Source: an uncultured Oscillospiraceae bacterium (GTDB lineage Bacteria > Bacillota > Clostridia > Oscillospirales > Ruminococcaceae). From it: 64,000 nucleotides of DNA. The DNA is taken from positions 1 through 64,000 of the forward strand of contig CAJTZM010000007.1 in the NCBI GenBank assembly GCA_910583935.1, given 5' to 3'. Below are positions 15,402-23,619 of this stretch, in pieces. The notes under the pieces were generated by a model. The model saw nothing but the letters and a program-made list of their open reading frames with translations, was not told the origin of the DNA and did not search any database. The translations under genes and the position numbers were made by a program. The stretch's first letter is position 1. Each line of letters begins with the position of its first letter.

Positions 15402-18125
15402 ATGCTGGAATCTGTATTTTTGAATGTGGTAGAAATTACGATGGCGGTTTCTTTGCTGATCCTTTTTTTGCTGGCGCTGACCCCTTTGCTGCGCCGGCAG
15501 TATACGGCCAAATGGAGGTACTGGGCCTGGATGGCGCTGGCGGTGCGGCTTTTGATTCCGTGGAATGTTTCTTTGCCTTCTGCGCCGGTACAGGTGCAGA
15601 TCTCCAACCGAACGGTTCTGCCCGCGCCGGCGGCGCAGACGCCCGCCCCTGCGGTGCCGCAGATCCCTTCTCAGGCGGGACAGGCTGTGCCTGGACCGTC
15701 CGCAGCGGCAGCGGGCGGCGGGGTCACGATGGTAGAGATCCTGGCAGCGGTTTGGCTGGCGGGGACCGTGCTGTTTTTGCTGTGGCAGGCAGTATCCTAC
15801 GGGGTTTTTCTTCGGCAGCTTCGCCGCTGGCGGCGCCCGCTGGCAAGAGACGAGGTTTTACAGCTTATCCAAGCGGTGCGGGAGGAGGAAGGCGTTCGCC
15901 GGAAAATACCGGCGTTCGTCTGCCCGAAAATCTCCAGCCCCATGGTCATTGGACTGCTCCGGCCGGTTCTTCTTTTGCCAAGGGAGGATTACGACCGGCG
16001 CTCTTTGTACTTGATCCTCAAGCACGAGATGGTCCATATCCGCCGGGGCGATATCTGGTACAAGCAGCTCCTGCTTTTGGCAAACGCACTGCATTGGTTT
16101 AACCCGTTGGTTTGGCTCATGTCCCGCCAGGCGGGCCGGGATGTGGAGCTGGTCTGTGACAGTGAGGCGGTCCGTGGGCTGGACCGGGAAGGGAGAGGAC
16201 TTTACGGCGACGTCATCCTGGAGATTGTGCGCAGGGGTGAGAAAGCGCCGGCCTTTTCCACCTATTTTTCCGGCGGCGTCCGGTCGATCAAGGACCGGCT
16301 GCGCAATCTGTTTGACCAGAAGAATAAGCGCAAGGGGGCGCTGGCATTGGGGATGCTGGTGCTTTTGGCCGGTGCGGCGGGGTTTTTCGCCGCCTGCTCC
16401 TCACCCCAAGCGGAGGAGGAAGCGATTTTGCAGGAGGCCCGCCGCCTGGTGGAGGAAGCGCCGGCCGTCCTCAACTGGTACGATGGCAGCGGCGCGAGGG
16501 CGAACTTTGATGGCGAATCCCGGGAGGGGGACACGCCGGGCCAGCTTTACAACACCTATTATCCGGTAACCGAGTTCGCCGGCGCCGCCCAGATGAAGGA
16601 GGCCACCGAGCAGGTGTTCAGCCTTCGGTTCTGCCAGGAGAACCTGTATCCGGCGGCGTTCGACCGGCAGGTGCATCCCTGGTACCGGGAATTTGACGGC
16701 GCGCTTTACCTGTCCCAACGGTACCTGTCTGCCGTGGTCTTTTCCGGCGGCAGCCCGGATTGGGAAAGCCTGCAGCTGGTGGAATCGGACCGGTCCGGGG
16801 CGAAAATCCAGCTGGAGATTACCGGCCCGGACGGGCAGGCGCAAACGGTGCAGGCGTCTTTGGTCAAGGAGAGAGACCGCTGGACGCTGGACAGCTACTG
16901 GCAGTTGGCCGCCCAAGAGGAGCTGCCGGCCAACGCCGAGGCGGTGGATCCCGAGGAAAAAGAGGGAATTTTGACGGCGCTGCAGGGGATTATTCGAAGC
17001 TATCAGGAGGGAACGGTGGAAAACAATTCGCTGGAACCCCGGTACGAGGATTTTCCCAGGGGCGCGGATTATCCGCAGCTTTTGTCCGTCGGCGATTTTA
17101 CAGTGGAAAAGGGCAACGAGATGTTTGGCTACAAAACGGTTCTGCCGGCGGGCGGGTACGAAATGGTCTGCTTTTTAGACTACTTTACCGCGCCGGTTAC
17201 CGGCGGGGAGGAAGGCTGGCGAGTCACCGCTGTGACCTTTACGCCCTTGGCCAGGGACGCGAAGTTTTTAAGTGAATACCTTCCTTTTAACGAGGCGGAC
17301 GCCGTGTCGGTGACCATTGAGCGGCTGACGGCGGGAGAGGCGCTGGTCGCGTCTTTGCCCGGCGATCAGGTGCGGCGGTTTTGCGGGACGCTGCTTTCCA
17401 CCTATGTATCCGACGCGGAAAATCCGGACCCTGTAACCGGCTCCGCAAATTCTTACCGGATTACGCTGACGGACGGAACGGTTCACACCGTTGTCATGGC
17501 GGGGGATATTACCCTGGATGGGGAACTGATCTGCCGGGTAGACCGGTTAGTGTATGGGGATCCAGCGCCCTGGCAGTATTACGATCTGGTCTGGAGCCGG
17601 TATTCGGTGGATCCGATCACCGGAGCGCGAACACTGGTGGAAGAAGAGGTCCTGCCGGATTTTTACGCAAAGGCCTTTCTGGATTTTGACATGGAAGGGA
17701 TATCGGGGACCCGGTACGCCGAAGAGGGCGACTGGGAGCGGACGGCGCGGCTTTTAGAGAGCTTTACCGCAGAGAATCTTCGGTCGCTGGTTCTGACCGG
17801 CGCGCCCACCGACCATACCGACCGGTTTCCCATGGACCGAAGTCAGGTGGCGCAGGCGCTGGAGGTGGTCCGGGCGCTTAAGGGAAATCCGTGGCCCTAC
17901 GGGCCGGACGAGCCCCTCAATCCGCCCACCGGTGGGTACAGCGCGATGCAGCTGATCCGGGACGATGGGACGACAGTACAGCTTTATTTTAACGGCGAGG
18001 CGCTGATTGTATCGGTCAGCGGTGAGATCCAGCGGGTCACCTTCTACTGCGGGGACGGTGAGGCCTACCAAAGCGCTTACGGTATGGACAGTCTGTTCTG
18101 GGAGATCACCAATCCCGGTATATAG
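15402..18125 (+). CDS. M56 (BlaR1-type) membrane metallopeptidase with large non-PBP sensor region
   Basis: A 907-residue membrane protein. The N-terminal 330 residues are BlaR1-like: hydrophobic helices, the zinc motif HEMVH at 208-212 and a downstream glutamate-bearing segment (VELVCDSEAV). A last hydrophobic segment (about 310-330, ending FFAACSS) leads to an extracellular region of some 570 residues. That region is not a penicillin-binding domain: I see no SxxK/SxN/KTG set. It looks like two or three alpha/beta repeats (for example the YRITLTDGTVHTVVMAGD stretch). It probably senses something other than beta-lactams and signals by cleaving or releasing the BlaI-like repressor encoded just upstream. 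Confidence 0.85.
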   Translation: MLESVFLNVVEITMAVSLLILFLLALTPLLRRQYTAKWRYWAWMALAVRLLIPWNVSLPSAPVQVQISNRTVLPAPAAQTPAPAVPQIPSQAGQAVPGPSAAAAGGGVTMVEILAAVWLAGTVLFLLWQAVSYGVFLRQLRRWRRPLARDEVLQLIQAVREEEGVRRKIPAFVCPKISSPMVIGLLRPVLLLPREDYDRRSLYLILKHEMVHIRRGDIWYKQLLLLANALHWFNPLVWLMSRQAGRDVELVCDSEAVRGLDREGRGLYGDVILEIVRRGEKAPAFSTYFSGGVRSIKDRLRNLFDQKNKRKGALALGMLVLLAGAAGFFAACSSPQAEEEAILQEARRLVEEAPAVLNWYDGSGARANFDGESREGDTPGQLYNTYYPVTEFAGAAQMKEATEQVFSLRFCQENLYPAAFDRQVHPWYREFDGALYLSQRYLSAVVFSGGSPDWESLQLVESDRSGAKIQLEITGPDGQAQTVQASLVKERDRWTLDSYWQLAAQEELPANAEAVDPEEKEGILTALQGIIRSYQEGTVENNSLEPRYEDFPRGADYPQLLSVGDFTVEKGNEMFGYKTVLPAGGYEMVCFLDYFTAPVTGGEEGWRVTAVTFTPLARDAKFLSEYLPFNEADAVSVTIERLTAGEALVASLPGDQVRRFCGTLLSTYVSDAENPDPVTGSANSYRITLTDGTVHTVVMAGDITLDGELICRVDRLVYGDPAPWQYYDLVWSRYSVDPITGARTLVEEEVLPDFYAKAFLDFDMEGISGTRYAEEGDWERTARLLESFTAENLRSLVLTGAPTDHTDRFPMDRSQVAQALEVVRALKGNPWPYGPDEPLNPPTGGYSAMQLIRDDGTTVQLYFNGEALIVSVSGEIQRVTFYCGDGEAYQSAYGMDSLFWEITNPGI

Positions 18126-18127
18126 AC

Positions 18128-18163
18128 AAAAAAAGACCGGTTTTTGCAAAAACCGGTCTTTTT
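18128..18163 (+). terminator. Intrinsic terminator of the BlaI/M56 operon
   Basis: A perfect stem AAAAGACCGGTTTTT with loop GC, followed by Ts, 2 bp after the stop codon. Confidence 0.9.
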
Positions 18164-18226
18164 GGCTGGATTTTCCCCGGCGCATCCCTTATAATAGGGT
18201 CTTAAAGAGCAAAGGGGGAGTGGATT

Positions 18227-18805
18227 TTGGAGCAGAAATGGGAACAGATGAAGGACGGCCTGCAGCTATGCGAACGCTGCGGCCTCTGCCGCACCCGCAT
18301 CCAGGCGGTTTGGGGGGTGGGCAATCCCAAAAGTCAGGTGCTTTTGATCGGGGAAGCGCCGGGCCGAATGGAGGATGAGCAGGGCGAGCCCTTTGTGGGC
18401 CGCAGCGGCCAGCTGTTGGATAAGATGCTGGCGGTAGTGGATTTAGACCGGCGAAAAAACATCTACATTACCAACATCGTCAAGTGCCGGCCGCCGGAAA
18501 ACCGCGATCCCGCGCCGGAGGAGGTGGCGGCGTGCTTGGACTATTTACGTGAGCAGGTCCGGATACTGTCGCCGAAAATCATTGTCTGCTTAGGAAGGGT
18601 CAGCGCCACACGGCTGATCGATCCGGAGTTTCGGGTGACTAAGGAGCACGGCCGTTGGGTGGAAAAGGACGGCGTTCAGATGATGGGTACCTTTCATCCG
18701 GCGGCTCTTCTGCGCAATCCGGGCAGCAAGCCTGCCGCGCTGGAGGATCTGCTGGGACTGCGGGAAAAAATCCGGCAGCTGTGCCCAGAGGTATACGAGC
18801 TGTAA
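18227..18805 (+). CDS. Uracil-DNA glycosylase, family 4 (Fe-S type)
   Basis: Removes uracil from DNA to start base-excision repair. The 192-residue protein has the family 4 cysteines (CERCGLC at 15-21, KCRPP and the AAC of EEVAACLDYL) that bind a 4Fe-4S cluster. It also has the active-site motif GEAPGRMEDEQGEPF and the C-terminal HPAALLRNP. The start is TTG with a GGGGGAG binding site 6 nt upstream. It is monocistronic, between terminators. Confidence 0.95.
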   Translation: MEQKWEQMKDGLQLCERCGLCRTRIQAVWGVGNPKSQVLLIGEAPGRMEDEQGEPFVGRSGQLLDKMLAVVDLDRRKNIYITNIVKCRPPENRDPAPEEVAACLDYLREQVRILSPKIIVCLGRVSATRLIDPEFRVTKEHGRWVEKDGVQMMGTFHPAALLRNPGSKPAALEDLLGLREKIRQLCPEVYEL

Positions 18806-18850
18806 AGGCGCACCGTTTTGCCCCGCCGAAAAAATGTACGTATAAGGGAA

Positions 18851-18889
18851 GGACGCTTTAGGGCAGAAAGCTCTGAAGCGTCCGTTTTT
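18851..18889 (+). terminator. Intrinsic terminator of the UDG gene
   Basis: GGACGCTT pairs with AAGCGTCC around an inner AGGGC/GCTCT stem and AGAAA loop, followed by GTTTTTC. Confidence 0.85.
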
Positions 18890-18953
18890 CTAAGAAATCA
18901 ACGAAGAATCCAGAAAAAAGAACAGAAAAAAACGCGCCCAGCCAATAAAGGGA

Positions 18954-18982
18954 TTGACGGGGCGCAAAACATATCCTATTCT
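18954..18982 (+). promoter_or_regulatory. Promoter of the metF-metH operon
   Basis: TTGACG (18954-18959), 17 nt, TATTCT (18977-18982). The leader of about 77 nt to metF is too short for a SAM-I riboswitch and shows none of its motifs. Confidence 0.55.
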
Positions 18983-19065
18983 ATTATTTGACAGCAATTG
19001 CATTTTCCGGCGGCCAGATTTTCCGGCCGTGGGCTTTTCATCTTATGGATAGGGGAAGGTTTTAC

Positions 19066-19929
19066 ATGAAAGTCATAGATTTGATCGAGGCGGAAAAGCC
19101 CTGCTTATCCTTCGAGGTATTCCCGCCGAAAACCAGCGGCAATTACCAAAGCATCCGGGAGGCGACAGAGCAGGTGGCGGCGCTTAGGCCGGATTTTATC
19201 AGCGTAACCTACGGCGCCGGCGGCGGAACCAGCGATTACACGGTGGCCATCTCGGCCAATTTGCAGGAAAAATTCGGCGTGCCGACGCTGGCTCATTTAA
19301 GCTGCATCAATTCCTCTCACCAAGGGGTAAAAAAGCAGCTGGACGCCATGCGGGCGGCGAAAATTGAAAACATTCTGGCGCTTAGGGGAGATGTGGCGAA
19401 GGATACGCCCCCGTCCGAGTGGGACTATCATTATGCCAGCGAGCTGATTCGAGAGATCAAAAGCTATGGCGGCTTCTGTATCGGCGGGGCCTGTTATCCG
19501 GAAAGCCATCCCGAATCCCCCAGCCAGGCCCAGGACATCGCCCATCTGCGGGAGAAGGTAGAGGCGGGCTGCGCGTTTTTGACCACCCAGATGTTTTTTG
19601 ACAACAATATTTACTACAATTTTCTGTACAAGATCCGGGAGGCGGGAATTACCGTCCCCGTGGTAGCGGGGATTATGCCGGTGACCAACCTAAAGCAGAT
19701 CAAGCGGATCATCGAGCTTTCGGGAACGGCGCTGCCCCAGCGGTTTCGCTATCTGCTGGACCGGTTCGGCAGCACGTCAGCCGCCATGAAGCAGGCAGGG
19801 ATCATCTACGCTTCGGAGCAGATCATCGACCTTTTGGCCAACGACGTTCCGGCAATCCATGTGTATTCCATGAACAACGCGTCGGTAGCCGCCCAAATCC
19901 AGCAAAACCTTTCGGAGATTCTCAAATGA
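19066..19929 (+). CDS. metF: 5,10-methylenetetrahydrofolate reductase
   Basis: Reduces methylene-THF to methyl-THF, the methyl donor for MetH. Family motifs are FEVFPPKTSGN near the N-terminus, FISVTYGAGGGTSDYTV, LAHLSCI and NILALRGD. Length is 287 residues from ATG 19066, preceded by AGGGGAAGG at good spacing. The frame is open further upstream (to 18988), but that extension has no binding site and overlaps the promoter. Its stop overlaps the next gene by 4 bp, so the MetF, activation-domain and MetH products are co-translated. Confidence 0.97.
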   Translation: MKVIDLIEAEKPCLSFEVFPPKTSGNYQSIREATEQVAALRPDFISVTYGAGGGTSDYTVAISANLQEKFGVPTLAHLSCINSSHQGVKKQLDAMRAAKIENILALRGDVAKDTPPSEWDYHYASELIREIKSYGGFCIGGACYPESHPESPSQAQDIAHLREKVEAGCAFLTTQMFFDNNIYYNFLYKIREAGITVPVVAGIMPVTNLKQIKRIIELSGTALPQRFRYLLDRFGSTSAAMKQAGIIYASEQIIDLLANDVPAIHVYSMNNASVAAQIQQNLSEILK

Positions 19930-20594
19930 CCGCGCCGGTCCGGGGGATTTCTCCCGCACTGCCGGCGGTGCCGGTCAAAAGCGTTTTTCGGTACCTGGGA
20001 ATGGGTAAAGCCCGGCCGGATCCGGCGGTAGCGGCGCTGGTGGAGGAATGTATGCCGGCGTTTTTGTCCGCTGTTCGCTGCCGGGCCTGCTACGCCGAGC
20101 TGTCGGTCCAAATCAAGGGCGAGACGGTGGATTTTGGCGGGGTGCAGGCCGTCAGCGCCAGCCTGGCGAAAAACCTGTCCGGCTGCCGGCAAGCGATTTT
20201 GTTCGCGGCAACACTGGGCGCCCAGGAGGATCTGTTGCGCCGTCGGGCGGCGGTCAATTCCCCGGCCCGGGCGCTGGTGCTGGACGCCATGGGCTCTGCT
20301 GCTATTGAGGCGCTTTGCGATACGCTTTGCGACGGCTGGGCGCGGGAAAATCCCGGCCTGCGGCTGCGCCCGCGCTTCAGCCCCGGCTACGGTGATCTGC
20401 CGCTGGATTTTCAGATCCGGCTGCTGGCGCTCTTGGACAGCGGGCGCAAGGCGGGGATTACCCTGTCCGAAGCGCTTTTGATGGTGCCGCAGAAATCGGT
20501 ATCCGCCATTGTAGGGCTGGGGACAAACGGGTGTACGGCCCAGTTTCACGACTGCGGGGCGTGTGGGAAAACGGACTGCGCGTTCCGGCTATAG
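19926..20594 (+). CDS. Free-standing methionine synthase activation domain protein
   Basis: A 222-residue protein similar to the C-terminal reactivation domain of cobalamin-dependent MetH, which binds SAM and rescues oxidised cob(II)alamin. The hallmark is RPRFSPGYGDLPLDFQ (about residues 148-163), corresponding to the SAM-binding RxxPGYxxxPD region. A cysteine-rich tail (CGACGKTDCAFRL) ends the protein. It lies between metF and metH, and the MetH here lacks this domain, so the two should act together. It overlaps metF by 4 bp and ends 14 bp before metH. Confidence 0.9.
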   Translation: MTAPVRGISPALPAVPVKSVFRYLGMGKARPDPAVAALVEECMPAFLSAVRCRACYAELSVQIKGETVDFGGVQAVSASLAKNLSGCRQAILFAATLGAQEDLLRRRAAVNSPARALVLDAMGSAAIEALCDTLCDGWARENPGLRLRPRFSPGYGDLPLDFQIRLLALLDSGRKAGITLSEALLMVPQKSVSAIVGLGTNGCTAQFHDCGACGKTDCAFRL

Positions 20595-20608
20595 AAGGGG
20601 TAGACGTC

Positions 20609-23026
20609 ATGAATGTGATGGAATGTGTAAAAAAAGGGCTGTTTTATTTAGACGGCGGGACCGGCACGTCCTTGCAGGCCATGGGCCTTGGACCCGGCGA
20701 GCTTCCGGAGCTTTGGAACCTGGAGCATCCCCAGCGGCTGACCGATCTGGCCCGCTCGTATTTTGAGGCGGGCAGTCACGCGGTGATCACCAACACCTTT
20801 GGGGCCAACGGGCTGAAGTTCAACGGGAAAGGGGGCCGTCCGCCGGTTGCGGAAATTGTGACGGCGGCGGTCCGGTGCGCGCAAAAGGCCCGGGACACCG
20901 CAAAAGGCGGCCAGCGGGACCGGTTTGTGGGGCTGGATATCGGTCCTTTGGGGCGGATGCTAAAGCCTTTGGGAGATCTTTCGTTTGAATCGGCGGTGGC
21001 GCTGTTTGCCGAGGTAGTGGAAGCCGGGGAGGCGGCTGGGGCGGATTTTATCCTCATCGAGACCATGAACGACACCTACGAGCTCAAGGCCGCCGTGCTG
21101 GCGGCCAAGGAGCGATCGGATCTTCCGGTATTCGCCAGCTGCGTATACGACGAAAGCGCTAAGCTGATGACCGGCGCGGGGCCGGAGGCGGTGGCGGCGC
21201 TGCTGGAGGGGTTAAGGGTAGACGCTATCGGCATGAACTGTTCGCTGGGGCCGGATCAGATGCAAAAAATCCTGCCGAAACTGGTGGCCTGCACCTCTTT
21301 GCCGCTCTTAGTCAAGCCCAACGCGGGGATGCCCCTCGCTCGGGACGGGCGGACGGTATACGATGTGGACGCGGACCATTTTGCTGCTTCCATGAGGGAG
21401 ATGGTTCGGCAGGGGGCGCGGATCATTGGCGGCTGCTGCGGCACCAATGCCGTCTATATAAAAAAGCTGGTGGAAAAAACCCGGGGGATTTCGCCTGCCT
21501 GGCCGGCCCTCAAAAATCGGTCGGTGATCAGCTCCTACGCCCAGGCGGTGGATTTGGGCGCGGGTCCGGTTCTCATTGGGGAGCGGATCAACCCCACCGG
21601 CAAGAAAAAATGCAAGGAGGCGCTGCGCTCCCACGATATTTCCTACATCCTGCGGGAGGCTGTTGCCCAACAAGATCAGGGCGCCCAGGTGCTGGATGTA
21701 AACGTGGGGCTGCCGGAAATCGACGAGGCGGCCATGCTGGCCGAGTGTGTGCGGGAATTACAGGCGGTAACCAGCCTGCCGCTGCAGTTGGATACGGCGG
21801 ATTCTGCAGCGATGGAGCGGGCCATGCGTATTTACAACGGCAAGCCGATGATCAATTCGGTCAGCGGCAAACAGGAGAGCATGGACGCGGTTTTTCCGCT
21901 GGTAAAAAAATACGGCGGGCTTGTTGTCTGCCTGACGCTGGACGAAACCGGCATCCCCGAGACGGCCCAGGGGCGGCTGACGGTGGCGAAACGGATTTTG
22001 GAAACGGCGGCGGCCTATGGCATCGGGCCGGAGGATTTGATTTTCGACCCGCTGGCTATGACGATTTCCTCGGACAACCGTGCGGCGCAGGTGACGCTGG
22101 AGGCTATCGGCCTGTTGAAAAAGGAGCTGGGCGTTCGGTGCCTGCTGGGCGTTTCCAACGTATCCTTCGGTCTGCCCAACCGGGAGGACGTCACCGCCGC
22201 CTTCTTTACGCTGGCGCTGGCCCGCGGGCTGGACGCGGCGATTCTAAACCCGTTTTCGGTCCAGATGCAGAAGGCCTATCATTGTTTTTTGGCGCTTTCC
22301 GGCAAGGACCCCAACTGCCAGCGGTACATCGGCTTTGCCCAGAGCCTATCGCCGCAGGCCAGTACCGTCCCGCCGGTGCAGAGCCCGGCTTTGGAAGCGG
22401 CGGACGGCTTACAGTCGGCTATTGTGCGCGGCCTGCGGGAGGAGGCGGCCTTTGCAGCCCAAAGGGCGCTACAATCGGCCCAGGGGATGGCGGTGATCAA
22501 CGGACAGATTATTCCGGCGTTGGACATGGTAGGCCGGGGCTTTGAGGAAAAAACCGTTTTTCTGCCGCAGCTTTTGATGAGCGCCGAGGCGGCCAAGGCG
22601 GCCTTTGACGAGGTGCAGAAAACCATGCCCGCCTCGGCGAAAAAGGGGCCTGCGGTGCTTTTGGCCACCGTCAAAGGAGATATCCACGACATCGGCAAGA
22701 ACATTGTGAAGGCGCTGTTGGAAAATTACGGCTATCAGGTGGTGGACCTGGGTCGGGACGTGCCGCCGGAAAAGATTCTGCACGCGGCGGCAGAGCAGGA
22801 TATTCAGCTGGTGGGACTTTCCGCGCTGATGACCACCACAGTGCCGGCGATGGAGCAGACTGTCCGGCTTCTGCACGAAAAAAGGCCCGGCTGCATGGTT
22901 GTGGTAGGTGGCGCGGTGCTCACCCAGGAGTATGCGGACAGGATCGGCGCGGACCATTACGCACAAAACGCCATGGAGACCGTTCGGTACGCGGCGCAGG
23001 TTTTGGGCAAATCGGCGGAGGAATAA
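20609..23026 (+). CDS. metH: Cobalamin-dependent methionine synthase, without activation domain
   Basis: Transfers the methyl group of methyl-THF to homocysteine. The 805-residue protein has four modules. The first is the homocysteine methyltransferase barrel, with the zinc motif GGCCGTNA near residue 275 and an upstream GMNCSLGP cysteine. The second is the pterin-binding domain (GERINPTGKKKCKE, DVNVGLPEID). The last two are the B12 cap and Rossmann B12 domain, with DIHDIGKNIV supplying the cobalt-ligating His. The reactivation domain is missing and is encoded as a separate gene upstream. I chose ATG 20609, after GAAGGGG; the frame is open upstream to 20531, but that part overlaps the previous gene. 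Confidence 0.96.
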   Translation: MNVMECVKKGLFYLDGGTGTSLQAMGLGPGELPELWNLEHPQRLTDLARSYFEAGSHAVITNTFGANGLKFNGKGGRPPVAEIVTAAVRCAQKARDTAKGGQRDRFVGLDIGPLGRMLKPLGDLSFESAVALFAEVVEAGEAAGADFILIETMNDTYELKAAVLAAKERSDLPVFASCVYDESAKLMTGAGPEAVAALLEGLRVDAIGMNCSLGPDQMQKILPKLVACTSLPLLVKPNAGMPLARDGRTVYDVDADHFAASMREMVRQGARIIGGCCGTNAVYIKKLVEKTRGISPAWPALKNRSVISSYAQAVDLGAGPVLIGERINPTGKKKCKEALRSHDISYILREAVAQQDQGAQVLDVNVGLPEIDEAAMLAECVRELQAVTSLPLQLDTADSAAMERAMRIYNGKPMINSVSGKQESMDAVFPLVKKYGGLVVCLTLDETGIPETAQGRLTVAKRILETAAAYGIGPEDLIFDPLAMTISSDNRAAQVTLEAIGLLKKELGVRCLLGVSNVSFGLPNREDVTAAFFTLALARGLDAAILNPFSVQMQKAYHCFLALSGKDPNCQRYIGFAQSLSPQASTVPPVQSPALEAADGLQSAIVRGLREEAAFAAQRALQSAQGMAVINGQIIPALDMVGRGFEEKTVFLPQLLMSAEAAKAAFDEVQKTMPASAKKGPAVLLATVKGDIHDIGKNIVKALLENYGYQVVDLGRDVPPEKILHAAAEQDIQLVGLSALMTTTVPAMEQTVRLLHEKRPGCMVVVGGAVLTQEYADRIGADHYAQNAMETVRYAAQVLGKSAEE

Positions 23027-23041
23027 GGGCTTTGCTGTGGG

Positions 23042-23083
23042 AAAAACACCTGTATGCCAGGAGGGGCAGGCGGGTGTTTTTTT
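23042..23083 (+). terminator. Intrinsic terminator of the met operon
   Basis: AAACACC pairs with GGGTGTTT around an inner TGCC/GGCA stem and is followed by seven Ts, shortly after the metH stop. Confidence 0.8.
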
Positions 23084-23261
23084 GTATAAACGCCGGGATT
23101 TTTGCGCATACTGCCGTTGGCCTGCCTGAAAAAAGCGGTTCCTGAAAGCGCTCCAGACGCCGCTTGGCCAAAAACAGGTTTTTACCGATACAGTAGAGCG
23201 CTGGGACCGATTTTGCCGGATCGGTATATACTGAATCAGCAATGGAAAAGGAGAGATGAGG

Positions 23262-23537
23262 ATGAAAGAATGGCCTTTAGACCAGCTGCCGCTGGGGGAA
23301 GAGGCGGTGGTGCTCAGAATGGAGGAGGAAAGCCGGCTGAGTCTTCGCCTGCGGGAGCTGGGCATTACGGAGGGCGCCCACATCCGCCGAAAAAGGCAGG
23401 CGCCGCTGGGGGATCCTTCGGTGTATATGGTGCGGGGAAGCGCTCTGGCGATCCGTTCGGCGGACGCGGCGCATATCCTTGTCCGTCCGATGCATATACC
23501 TGTGTCGGGGGGATTTTCCGGACAGTCCCGTAAATAA
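23262..23537 (+). CDS. feoA: Ferrous iron transport protein A (FeoA)
   Basis: A small SH3-like protein of 91 residues that assists FeoB in Fe(II) uptake. Typical features are LDQLPLGEEAVV at the start and LRELGITEGAHIRRKRQAPLGDP in the middle. Two ATGs lie 6 bp apart (23256 and 23262). The second has the better distance (8 nt) from AGGAG. It lies 82 bp upstream of feoB in the same direction. Confidence 0.92.
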   Translation: MKEWPLDQLPLGEEAVVLRMEEESRLSLRLRELGITEGAHIRRKRQAPLGDPSVYMVRGSALAIRSADAAHILVRPMHIPVSGGFSGQSRK

Positions 23538-23619
23538 TGGAAAACCCGTCCCCAATCTTTCAAAAGCCGTAAGAGAGTAAAGAGCCTGCAGCTCTTTTTC
23601 GGCGAAGGGGGAACGGAAT

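Noticed and set aside
15402..18125. Beta-lactam sensor BlaR1
   Set aside because: The outer region has no SxxK, SxN or KTG motifs; only the membrane protease half is shared.
18983..19065. SAM riboswitch before metF
   Set aside because: The leader is under 90 nt and none of the SAM-I, II or III core motifs is present.
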